From NCBI GenBank assembly GCA_003258735.1, contig QHME01000019.1, positions 1-38,679 on the forward strand: a DNA stretch of 38,679 nt. The letters are read 5' to 3'. The stretch is from Candidatus Melainabacteria bacterium (GTDB taxonomy: Bacteria; Cyanobacteriota; Vampirovibrionia; Gastranaerophilales; Gastranaerophilaceae). Shown piece after piece: positions 26,084 through 33,075 of the stretch. Position 1 is the stretch's first letter, and every line of letters begins with the position of its first letter. Position numbers and translations under genes: made by a program. The notes below the pieces were generated by a model. The model saw nothing but the letters and a program-made list of their open reading frames with translations, had not been told where the DNA came from and ran no database searches.

Positions 26084-26172
26084 TTTTTCTTCCTTTACTA
26101 TAACAGTACTATGATAGCACGAACATTCTTGTTTTTAGCAAATTTTTAAAAATATTTGTTTACACTGTTAAC

Positions 26173-26352
26173 TTAGTGCATAATGTCGTTTTTGTTTAGT
26201 TCGCCGATGTAGTTTATTGGAGTTTCGTTTGGCATTTTTTCAAGGCAATCAGAGAGCATTTCTTCAATTTTAGAAATCTTAAAAGAATCACTCATTGTTT
26301 TGATTTTGGTAATTATATCAAATGAAATATTTTGTCTTAATGCAGCTTCCAT
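26173..26352 (-). CDS. Small 59-aa protein
   Basis: A short frame with strong start signals: GGAGG ten bases before the ATG at 26352. The sequence starts MEAALRQNISFDIITKIKTM and continues as an amphipathic helix (KISKIEEMLSDCLEKMP) to a polar tail NKNDIMH. There is no membrane segment and one cysteine. Base composition resembles the surrounding genes. The family is unknown. It is separated from the activase operon by about 90 bases and has no visible partner. Confidence 0.6.
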   Translation of the reverse strand: MEAALRQNISFDIITKIKTMSDSFKISKIEEMLSDCLEKMPNETPINYIGELNKNDIMH

Positions 26353-26472
26353 TACGTAATATCCTCCACCGAAATTTTGATTTAGCTATACATTACATAT
26401 ACCCATTTTTTAATTAATCATAACATTGTTTTAAGATATGTAACGAAGATGGCGTAAGAAGGTTTATGTAGG

Positions 26473-26494
26473 GTGCTTTTGCCACCAAAAGCAC
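26473..26494. repeat. Perfect 9-bp stem palindrome
   Basis: GTGCTTTTG, loop CCAC, CAAAAGCAC. The edges (GTAGG before, CACCTG after) match those of family A elements, suggesting a related or chimeric element. Another imperfect CCCTC/GAGGG hairpin follows at 26531-26549. The rest of the gap between the 59-aa gene and 26598 shows nothing else. Confidence 0.5.
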
Positions 26495-26598
26495 ACCTGC
26501 ACGGATTGCAAGAAAAAGAAAAGTAACCCACCCTCTCAAGGGGTGAGGGAGCATGTGGCTTTCGTAGGAACAGGAATTAATCTCCATTATTTATACTA

Positions 26599-26627
26599 TT
26601 AAACTTTTTTGAATTTTACACTATACT
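26599..26627 (+). promoter_or_regulatory. Promoter predicting a leaderless transcript
   Basis: TTAAAC (26599-26604), 17-base spacer, TATACT (26622-26627). The predicted start site is 26634, the A of the ATG. No ribosome binding site is present, which agrees with leaderless translation. Confidence 0.5.
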
Positions 26628-26633
26628 ATTTGT

Positions 26634-27527
26634 ATGAAGAAAATATTATTTACATTATTGTTGGTAGCTTTATTTTTGCCTTCAATCAATCTGTCTGCTG
26701 ATGCAGCATTGGTGTCAAACAGAACTTATAGAGCTGAGCAGAAAAAAGAAATTAAACAAGATATCAAATTAATAAAAGAACTTTTTGCAACACATGAGCT
26801 TGCGGCAAACAAGCATGATGTCAAGGCTTTAGAACATTTCTATGCCGATAATTATATGAATAATGACGGCTTTGATAAAAAATCTTACTTTAAAAGTATT
26901 GAATCTACTTGGAAAGCTTGTGATGATTTGACATATAATACAAAGATTTTGTCAATCAATGTCAATGGAGACCATGCCAGCGTTTATGTGGACGAGATTG
27001 CATCAGGTACTATTACTGAAACAATTGATAGCATACCAATTTCAGGTGAAATTCATTCAAAATCAAAAGGAATTTATCAATTAATAAAAATTAATGGTGT
27101 TTGGTATATCTCAGGTGAAACTTCTTTATCAGATGAATCATCCTTGCTATATGGTGAAGCTCGATTTACTAATATTGAGTTGCAAGCACCTGAACAAGTT
27201 GGAGCTGGTGAGACTTATACTGTCTCATTAAAAGTTGATGCGACTCCAAATACATTTATCGTTGGTTCAATTGATCATGACCCTGTTACATTCCCTTCAA
27301 AAACTCCGCAAAGTGAGTTGAGAGCTTTGCCGAAGTCACAGTTTTTGGAACGTTTAATTAAGGCAAATTCTGACAATATCAATGAATATGCTATTGCATC
27401 ACTGGCTATTTCAAAGGTTAATAATGTCGGTGGGGATAATTTCAGAGTGTACATGGCAGGTTTGGCATGTGTAATGAAACGTGTTAATGTTGTGCCAAAA
27501 AATAATTTTATCAAATTAGAGGATTAA
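26634..27527 (+). CDS. Secreted NTF2/SnoaL-like fold protein
   Basis: 297 aa. The signal peptide MKKILFTLLLVALFLPSINLSADA precedes a helix-rich start and a domain (about 45-165) with the NTF2-like layout: helix IKELFATHELAANKHDVKALEHFYADNY, then strands NTKILSINVNGDHASVYVD and GIYQLIKINGVWYISGE. The remaining 130 residues form a beta-rich domain (VGAGETYTVSLKVDATP, TFIVGSIDHDPVTF) of unknown type. It is a periplasmic or surface protein with an unknown ligand. It is the first gene of an operon, ending one base before lspA. No Shine-Dalgarno; see the promoter at 26599. Confidence 0.75.
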   Translation: MKKILFTLLLVALFLPSINLSADAALVSNRTYRAEQKKEIKQDIKLIKELFATHELAANKHDVKALEHFYADNYMNNDGFDKKSYFKSIESTWKACDDLTYNTKILSINVNGDHASVYVDEIASGTITETIDSIPISGEIHSKSKGIYQLIKINGVWYISGETSLSDESSLLYGEARFTNIELQAPEQVGAGETYTVSLKVDATPNTFIVGSIDHDPVTFPSKTPQSELRALPKSQFLERLIKANSDNINEYAIASLAISKVNNVGGDNFRVYMAGLACVMKRVNVVPKNNFIKLED

Positions 27528-27528
27528 G

Positions 27529-27993
27529 ATGGATAAATCAATAGGAAAATATTTGTTTTTTATAGCCTGTTTTGCATTTTGGCTGTTTTTGGCTTTGTTT
27601 TCATCAAAGTTAATTGTGGATAATTTGACATCAGGTCATCATTATTCAAATGCAGTATTTAATTTGCATTACTTGAAAAATACAGGTGCCGCATTTAGTT
27701 TGTTGCAAAATGCCAGAGAGTTTTTAATAATCGTTTCAATTGTTGCGGTTACGCTTTTGTTTATGTATGTTCATCATCATATCAAAAATATCCATTTTAT
27801 TTCAATTTCATTCATTTCACTTCTTTGTTCAGGAATTATGAGCAATTGTCATGAACGAATTGTTCTTGGTTATGTGAGAGATTATATTCAATTGAATTTT
27901 GTAAATTTTCCTGTGTTTAATGTTGCAGATATATTTATTACACTGGGGGTAATTGCTCTTGTTGGAATTTTACTTTTTTACAAGGGAAGATAG
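27529..27993 (+). CDS. lspA: Lipoprotein signal peptidase (signal peptidase II)
   Basis: 154 aa with four membrane helices. The catalytic aspartate pair is present: Asp118 in GYVRDYIQL and Asp134 in FNVADIFITLG. The KNTGAAFSLL motif is also intact. The usual GN-x2-DR before the first catalytic Asp is altered to SN-x2-ER (residues 105-110), and the conserved Asp of the first helix is not seen, so this is a divergent but probably active enzyme. It cleaves prolipoproteins after lipidation in the inner membrane. It sits between the secreted NTF2-like gene and rluD in a tight operon. Confidence 0.9.
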   Translation: MDKSIGKYLFFIACFAFWLFLALFSSKLIVDNLTSGHHYSNAVFNLHYLKNTGAAFSLLQNAREFLIIVSIVAVTLLFMYVHHHIKNIHFISISFISLLCSGIMSNCHERIVLGYVRDYIQLNFVNFPVFNVADIFITLGVIALVGILLFYKGR

Positions 27994-27996
27994 TTT

Positions 27997-28914
27997 ATGC
28001 TTTTGACGATTGATGAAAATACCGATAATACCAGACTGGATGTATATCTGTCTGATTTGTATGAAGGTGTTTCGCGTTCAAAAATTCAAAATGCGATAAA
28101 GTCAGGTAAAGTTCTTGTAAACACTCAAATAAAAAAGCCTTCCTATGTACTAAAAGAAGGTGACAACGTTGAATTTGAAAATTTGATTGAAGAAAAAAGC
28201 TTAAATATTGAGCCAGAAGATATTCCGTTAGAAGTTGTTTGGGAAGATGAAAATATGGCTGTTGTAAATAAGCCATCAGGCATGTTGACTCATCCGACAC
28301 CACTAGAAACATCTGGGACTTTGGTTAATGCTCTGTTGTATAAATATGGTGTTGACGGTTTGTCAGATTTGAATGGTGAGTTTCGTCGTGGAATTGTCCA
28401 TAGATTGGACAGAAATACTTCAGGGCTTTTGATGATTGCAAAAAATAACAAAGCGCATGAATATCTTGCAAACTTGATTAAAAATCACGATATGACAAAA
28501 AAATATCATGCAGTTTTGAAAGGCGATTATCCGCTAGATGAAGATGTGATAAATGAACCTATAGGCAGACATAAAACTCAACCGCACAAAATGACTGTTA
28601 CACCTGATGGTAAACCGAGTACAACAATTTTGAAAGTCCTTGAACGATTTAAGGAGGCAACGTATGTTGAGTTGACTCTTGTAACAGGGCGAACTCATCA
28701 AATACGTGTTCATGCAAGTTTTAGACACTATCCTGTTTTTAATGATACTTTGTATGGTGCAGGGCAAGGCAAAATTAAGACACAAGAGCAGGTTTTGCAG
28801 TCGTTTTATTTGAAATTTGCAAAACCATTTTCAGCAGAGATAATTGAACTTGAAATTCCTCCGGATGAAGAATTATCCAAAGTGTTGACTTACTTTAGAA
28901 ACAGGAGAGTTTAA
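27997..28914 (+). CDS. rluD: RluD-type ribosomal pseudouridine synthase
   Basis: 305 aa. The N-terminal S4 RNA-binding domain (residues 1-60: RLDVYLSDLYEGVSRSKIQNAIKSG split by a short loop) is followed by the RluA/RluC/RluD catalytic domain with the active-site motif RRGIVHRLDRNTSGLL, whose Asp is the nucleophile, and TGRTHQIRVH. It isomerises uridines in 23S rRNA. lspA next to rluD is a conserved pair in many bacteria, which supports both calls. The RluD versus RluC choice rests on the pairing and length only. Confidence 0.9.
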   Translation: MLLTIDENTDNTRLDVYLSDLYEGVSRSKIQNAIKSGKVLVNTQIKKPSYVLKEGDNVEFENLIEEKSLNIEPEDIPLEVVWEDENMAVVNKPSGMLTHPTPLETSGTLVNALLYKYGVDGLSDLNGEFRRGIVHRLDRNTSGLLMIAKNNKAHEYLANLIKNHDMTKKYHAVLKGDYPLDEDVINEPIGRHKTQPHKMTVTPDGKPSTTILKVLERFKEATYVELTLVTGRTHQIRVHASFRHYPVFNDTLYGAGQGKIKTQEQVLQSFYLKFAKPFSAEIIELEIPPDEELSKVLTYFRNRRV

Positions 28915-28915
28915 T

Positions 28916-29362
28916 ATGAAAAAAATATATTTAGGTTTGAGTATTGTATTACTTTTGTGTGTAATTTATTTGGCGATGGTAAATTTCAATAATTACGCGT
29001 TGATAAATGTTCTTTCCGGCATGGATATTCATAGAGATGGCTTGGTGGCAAACGGTCAATATTTGGCAAAAGCTGTTAGGATTTCTACATACACTGTTTT
29101 GATTTTGCTATCAGGTATTTTTGTTGGTGCCGGAACAGTATATATGTTTTTGTCTGCGCAGAAAGAAAAAGTTAAAGCTTATCAAAGAGAATTGGAGAAA
29201 ACTTCAATTTCCGGTTTGGATAATGCTTCAAGAGTAGAAGTTTTGGAAGCTAAAATTAAGACATTGGAAAAAGCTTTTAATACGGTTATTGATGAACGCA
29301 CAAAACTTGAAGTTCAAATTAAAACACTTAATGCAGAAATTGATAATTTGAACAAAGGCTAA
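28916..29362 (+). CDS. Membrane protein with C-terminal coiled coil, LapA-like topology
   Basis: 148 aa; start one base after the rluD stop. Two membrane helices (about 5-24 and 56-80) enclose a 30-residue extracytoplasmic loop. A long heptad-patterned helix (about 84-146: VEVLEAKIKTLEKAFNTVI and onward) projects into the cytoplasm. This two-helix-plus-coil layout is like LapA/DUF1049 proteins, but the sequence match is not decisive. Last gene of the operon, followed by a repeat-rich gap. Confidence 0.65.
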   Translation: MKKIYLGLSIVLLLCVIYLAMVNFNNYALINVLSGMDIHRDGLVANGQYLAKAVRISTYTVLILLSGIFVGAGTVYMFLSAQKEKVKAYQRELEKTSISGLDNASRVEVLEAKIKTLEKAFNTVIDERTKLEVQIKTLNAEIDNLNKG

Positions 29363-29386
29363 GGGGTAAAGATAACCTGTTACTTT

Positions 29387-29540
29387 GTCGGTATAATAAG
29401 CCGACCTGCAAGCTGCAATTGAACACCTTAGTGTCACCCTGAACTAGTTTCAGGGTCTCTAATCTTGCAAATATGTCTATGTCATTCAGAGTTTATTTCG
29501 AAATGGCTTATAAAATTTCAGGTGGGCTAGTGAGCCCACC
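29387..29540. repeat. Cluster of REP-like palindromes (families B, C, A) downstream of pilin 2
   Basis: In order: GTCGG/CCGAC (family B, 29387-29405), ACCCTGAA/TTCAGGGT (family C, 29436-29456), a fragment GTCATTCAGAG (29481-29491), and GGTGGGCTAGTGAGCCCACC (family A, 29521-29540). Arms match those around pilins 1 and 3. The gap contains no gene. Confidence 0.65.
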
Positions 29541-29615
29541 CTACTTAAACAAAATGACCAGACTTCAACTAATTGTCATATTAGTCAGTAGGTTAGCTTT
29601 ACTAAGTCGACAAAT

Positions 29616-30314
29616 TTATTTCTTTTTGACAATCTTTTTAAAGTAATCTGCATCAACTTTTGCATAATGAGCGCATGACATGCCAAATCCCATTGGAGTA
29701 TAATTTGATAATTCATCATCTGCTTGATTTATTATCTTGTCATAGTCGCAATATTGTTCACCGATATAATTTGTTCCAATATCGCCCATCGTGTGTAATT
29801 CATCATTTACTAATTGAAAAGTAAATGTGTCAAAACCTTCCATATTAGGTGGGTTTTTGATACCATTTAAGTCAACTGTAACCATAACATTTGAACTGCC
29901 TACCATATTTTCAAACATCAATAGTGTACCATCAGGTAAAAGGATTTGACCATCGTCTAAAAACCACCAATTTATTCCTTTGTATAAAATTTTATCTCTT
30001 CCGGAGTTATAACATAGTGGATTGTTGCTGGCACACACAGATGCACCTGCCAAGTAATTCGCAAAAATTTTGTAATATGAACTACCATCAATGTATGATT
30101 TTGGGTCTGTGGAAATTTCATCATCTTGCATTCTTTTAAATACTTGTTGGATTGTCGAATAAGACTTTAGAAATTGGGATTTTAGTCTGGCTGCTCTGTA
30201 ATTATTTATGAGTGCAGGAATTGTAATTGCTGCAACTACTCCAATAATCCCAAGGGTTATTAAAACTTCTGCTAAAGTAAAACCCAAATATCTTTTATAA
30301 TTTTTAATGTTCAC
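29616..30314 (-). CDS. Type IV pilin-like protein, module 2
   Basis: 232 aa with a GTG start; AAGGAG is six bases upstream, and the overlapping ATG would hit an immediate TGA. The short leader MNIKNYKRYLG precedes the prepilin site and FTLAEVLITLGIIGVVAA. Shared blocks with the other two pilins: KSYSTIQQVF, LLPDGTLLMF, VDLNGIKNPPN, the CAHYAKVDADYFKKIVKKK end. Internal cysteines (VCAS, LCYN, YCDY, SCAH) suggest disulfides. Membrane-anchored until processed; it likely becomes part of a filament or pseudopilus. Transcribed divergently from the XRE gene at 30405. Confidence 0.87.
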   Translation of the reverse strand: MNIKNYKRYLGFTLAEVLITLGIIGVVAAITIPALINNYRAARLKSQFLKSYSTIQQVFKRMQDDEISTDPKSYIDGSSYYKIFANYLAGASVCASNNPLCYNSGRDKILYKGINWWFLDDGQILLPDGTLLMFENMVGSSNVMVTVDLNGIKNPPNMEGFDTFTFQLVNDELHTMGDIGTNYIGEQYCDYDKIINQADDELSNYTPMGFGMSCAHYAKVDADYFKKIVKKK

Positions 30315-30332
30315 ATTTATCTCCTTGCTAGA

Positions 30333-30385
30333 ACTTATAAGTGTACGTCATGAGACATGATAAGTTACCACAAATAAAATGTCAA
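30333..30385 (-). promoter_or_regulatory. Pilin 2 promoter with palindromic operator candidate
   Basis: On the minus strand, TTGACA (30385-30380), 17-base spacer, TATCAT (30362-30357). Over and after the -10 box lie TCATG-AGA-CATGA (30348-30360) and the wider ACTTAT (30333-30338)/ATAAGT (30360-30365) inverted repeat. Binding there would block the pilin promoter. On the plus strand TATAGT (30386-30391) could serve the XRE gene. Confidence 0.6.
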
Positions 30386-30404
30386 TATAGTAAAATTGTA
30401 TTGT

Positions 30405-30623
30405 ATGATTGATGGCAAAAATTTGTTAGAACAATTAGGCAGAAATATCAAAGCTGAGCGTGTACGGTGTGGGTACACGCAAGAATCGTTTGCCGAAAAA
30501 CTTGGAGTAACGCGAGAATACCTGAGCAGAATTGAACGAGGTCAGGAAAACATGTCGATTTTAAAAATTTTGAATCTTGCCGTTAATTTAGATACTGATA
30601 TCAGTAACCTTTTAAGGTTTTAA
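30405..30623 (+). CDS. XRE-family transcriptional regulator, module 2
   Basis: 72 aa from the ATG at 30405; an in-frame TTG at 30396 is possible. No Shine-Dalgarno is visible, and the -10-like TATAGT ends 13 bases before the ATG, so the leader would be about 7 nt. The protein is little more than a helix-turn-helix: LGRNIKAERVRCGYTQ, FAEKLGVTREYLSRIERGQ, SILKILNLAVNLD. It likely acts as a dimer on the palindrome between it and pilin 2. The 3' end overlaps the convergent membrane-protein gene by 23 bases. Confidence 0.85.
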   Translation: MIDGKNLLEQLGRNIKAERVRCGYTQESFAEKLGVTREYLSRIERGQENMSILKILNLAVNLDTDISNLLRF

Positions 30624-31059
30624 GGAATTCTGTTAATAAATTTATTTTTTCTGTTCCAATCGCGGTAAAATCAACTTGATAATTATTATTTAATAGTAGG
30701 TGAAATTCTGCCTCTTGAAAAACAACCATACTGTTGTTCATAAAAAATACAACTTGGGGTTTCTTTTTTTGAACACGGAAATCTTTGATTTGGTCAAACA
30801 AAACGGTTTGATTGTTGATTGTGATTGAATTTTCATTTATTTTTATAGAATCTTTATTTTTAAGCTTGTTTATAATCAGTAACCTTGGCAAATAAATAGC
30901 TGTAAAAATTCCGATTGAAATTATTGCAGGAATAAATTGAATTCGGTGCAAACAATACAGGTATGAAATAAACCCTGCAATAAGGATATATAGCGTAATT
31001 ATTCCTATAACAATCATTATTGGACGTTCGTCAGTGTTGGGTTTAAATTTATTGTTCAT
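30601..31059 (-). CDS. Small membrane protein with PH-like C-terminal domain
   Basis: 152 aa, start supported by AGGAAG. Two hydrophobic helices (about 14-36 and 42-60) are followed by a soluble beta-rich part (DSIKINENSITINNQTVLFDQIKDFRVQ, split over 70-97; VVFFMNNSMVVFQEAEFHLLL) resembling the PH-like domain of bacterial membrane proteins such as YdbT or YcxB types. No enzymatic motif. Last gene of the spoIID-murJ operon by position; it overlaps the XRE gene tail-to-tail. Confidence 0.65.
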   Translation of the reverse strand: MNNKFKPNTDERPIMIVIGIITLYILIAGFISYLYCLHRIQFIPAIISIGIFTAIYLPRLLIINKLKNKDSIKINENSITINNQTVLFDQIKDFRVQKKKPQVVFFMNNSMVVFQEAEFHLLLNNNYQVDFTAIGTEKINLLTEFLKTLKGY

Positions 31060-31076
31060 TCATACTTCCTGTATTG

Positions 31077-31433
31077 TTAATTTTTAGTTACTTCTTTTAC
31101 ATTATATTTATCCATAAGGTTATTTTTCTTGTTTGAAGATATCATTGCACCAACACCAAGTCCAGCGATTACGCCGCCTGGAATTCCTAAAATTCCCCAT
31201 AGAATTGAGCGTTTGTAGATGCTTGTTATCCATCCGAGCATGGAAAATGCTGCAACAAAAATCATAGTCATATTAAACAATTTCTTTTCTTGTGAATTGT
31301 ATTTTTTTACAAATTCATCAGCTTTTGTCTGTTCAATTTCATAGCTTGGTGTGCTTTGAGGTCTATCCGGACTTTTTCTGAAATCCAGTCTGACCCTTCC
31401 GTTATCAATATTTGGACCTATCTGTAATCTCAT
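31077..31433 (-). CDS. Small membrane protein of unknown function
   Basis: 118 aa, AAGG seven bases before the ATG. A polar N-terminal half (about 1-50) has a proline-rich stretch. Two adjacent hydrophobic segments follow (MTMIFVAAFSMLGWI and ILWGILGIPGGVIAGLGVGAM), the second glycine-rich and possibly a hairpin, with a lysine-rich tail. No signal peptide and no recognised family. It lies 40 bases after murJ and 17 bases before the PH-like gene, so it is probably in that operon. Confidence 0.65.
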   Translation of the reverse strand: MRLQIGPNIDNGRVRLDFRKSPDRPQSTPSYEIEQTKADEFVKKYNSQEKKLFNMTMIFVAAFSMLGWITSIYKRSILWGILGIPGGVIAGLGVGAMISSNKKNNLMDKYNVKEVTKN

Positions 31434-31473
31434 ATTGTAACCTTAACTCTTCTTATTTGATTTTTGAATTACC

Positions 31474-33075
31474 TTATTTTCTTAATAGTTTTGCTGACAA
31501 TCTATTAAACAACTCGCCTGCATATTCCATTTTGAATAATAAATTTAGTGGAATATAAACAATCAAGCAGATAATTGCTATTAAACTTATTTTCGTAATT
31601 TCAAACGGAATTTTTGCCAAGTGTACAAATTTGTCAAATTCAAATGCACACAAGTAGCAAACTCCAAGTGTTATGATACCTGCAATTGTCATTTTTAACA
31701 AGTTTGTGAACAAAGATTTATAATCCATTTTCATTTTCTTTGTAATCAAAACCCCAAGTACAAATCCGTTGAACAGAGTTACAAGTGATGTTGATAGCGT
31801 GATACCACCAATCCCAAAATGCATTTGAGAAATCAATATCCAGTTTAGTAATAATTTCAATACGATTGATGAAAAAGCAACGATAAACGGTGTTGCAGAA
31901 TCATTGAACGAATAGTACACTCTTGTGATTGAGTCTCTAAATACATACGGAATAATAGATACAGATAAGAACCAAAGTGCTTCTGTTACCATAAATGTTG
32001 CGTTTTGGTCAAATACACCATGTTCAAATACCAAACGTACAGCATCCATTCCGACAACTAAAATTCCGATGATAATCGGAATTGCACCGAAAAATAAAAC
32101 ACCTACACCTTTATTAAAGTAATTTCTTATTCCTGCATAATCTTTGTCAGCTACAAGTTTTGCAAAAATTGGAAATAAAGGTACTAAAAAGGCTGTGACA
32201 AGTATTCCTACAGGGAATTGAAAAACTCTGTTTGCGTAACCTACAGCAGTCCATGCGCCTTCTGAAATAGATGATGTGAAAAACATATCAACATAAATGT
32301 GAATTTGTCCGACAGTCGAACTCAACACTGCTGGGAATAAAAGTTCGCAAATCTCTTTGAAATGCGGATTGTTTGTAAATTCAAAATTAGGTCTTAGTCT
32401 GTAACCAAGTTTTCGGATATTAGGATATTGGATAATCAATTGCAAAATAGCACCGATAGTTGTTGCCCACGCAAGAGCGTACCCCTTTTGGTCGTTCGGT
32501 ACTGCAATAACCACTCCAATGATTGCCAAACTCATAATTATCGGAGATAAGTTTGGTAGCATGAATTGGCGGTAAATAATTAAAATCCCATAATAAATTC
32601 CGACAATTCCACCTATTACAAGCAATGGTGTCATAATTTTCAAGTGAGCAGCTGCAAGATTTACCATTTCCGCAGAGCCGCCTGATATAATCAACCCCAT
32701 AATTTGTTTAGGAAATAAAAATATTATAGCTGACAAAATTAGAAAGAAAATAATTGTTGCATTCATAAAGGTTGAATACAATCGGTTTACTTCTTCTGTC
32801 GGCTTTTCTGTCAAGTTTGGTATTAGTTTAGAAAATATTGCAACTGTTGCACTGTGGAATGGTCCACCTACTCCACCTAACAAAATCAATGAAAGAGACG
32901 GAATTTGATATGCGTAATAATAGGCATCAGATACAAGTGATGCACCGTAATAGTTCGCGATAATTATATCTCTGACAAATCCTATTAATTTACTTACAAT
33001 TGTTACTACTGCGATTAGCCAAGCTGCTTTTAAAACACTTGGAGCTTTATTTTCTTTAATCGTTGATTCTGTCAT
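31474..33075 (-). CDS. murJ: Lipid II flippase MurJ
   Basis: 533 aa from the ATG at 33075, with GGA five to seven bases upstream; a TTG at 33084 would add three residues. About fourteen membrane helices in the MATE-like MurJ/MviN fold are seen, with KLIGFVRDIIIANYYGAS near the N-terminus and VGQIHIYVDMFFTSS in the seventh helix region. It moves lipid-linked peptidoglycan precursor across the inner membrane. The start lies 20 bases inside the end of the SpoIID-like gene, which implies coupled translation of two cell-wall proteins. Confidence 0.92.
   Translation of the reverse strand: MTESTIKENKAPSVLKAAWLIAVVTIVSKLIGFVRDIIIANYYGASLVSDAYYYAYQIPSLSLILLGGVGGPFHSATVAIFSKLIPNLTEKPTEEVNRLYSTFMNATIIFFLILSAIIFLFPKQIMGLIISGGSAEMVNLAAAHLKIMTPLLVIGGIVGIYYGILIIYRQFMLPNLSPIIMSLAIIGVVIAVPNDQKGYALAWATTIGAILQLIIQYPNIRKLGYRLRPNFEFTNNPHFKEICELLFPAVLSSTVGQIHIYVDMFFTSSISEGAWTAVGYANRVFQFPVGILVTAFLVPLFPIFAKLVADKDYAGIRNYFNKGVGVLFFGAIPIIIGILVVGMDAVRLVFEHGVFDQNATFMVTEALWFLSVSIIPYVFRDSITRVYYSFNDSATPFIVAFSSIVLKLLLNWILISQMHFGIGGITLSTSLVTLFNGFVLGVLITKKMKMDYKSLFTNLLKMTIAGIITLGVCYLCAFEFDKFVHLAKIPFEITKISLIAIICLIVYIPLNLLFKMEYAGELFNRLSAKLLRK

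Noticed and set aside
29363..29615. Transposon remnant with a coding part downstream of the lspA-rluD operon
   Set aside because: Only short palindromes are present; no transposase fragment is found in any frame.
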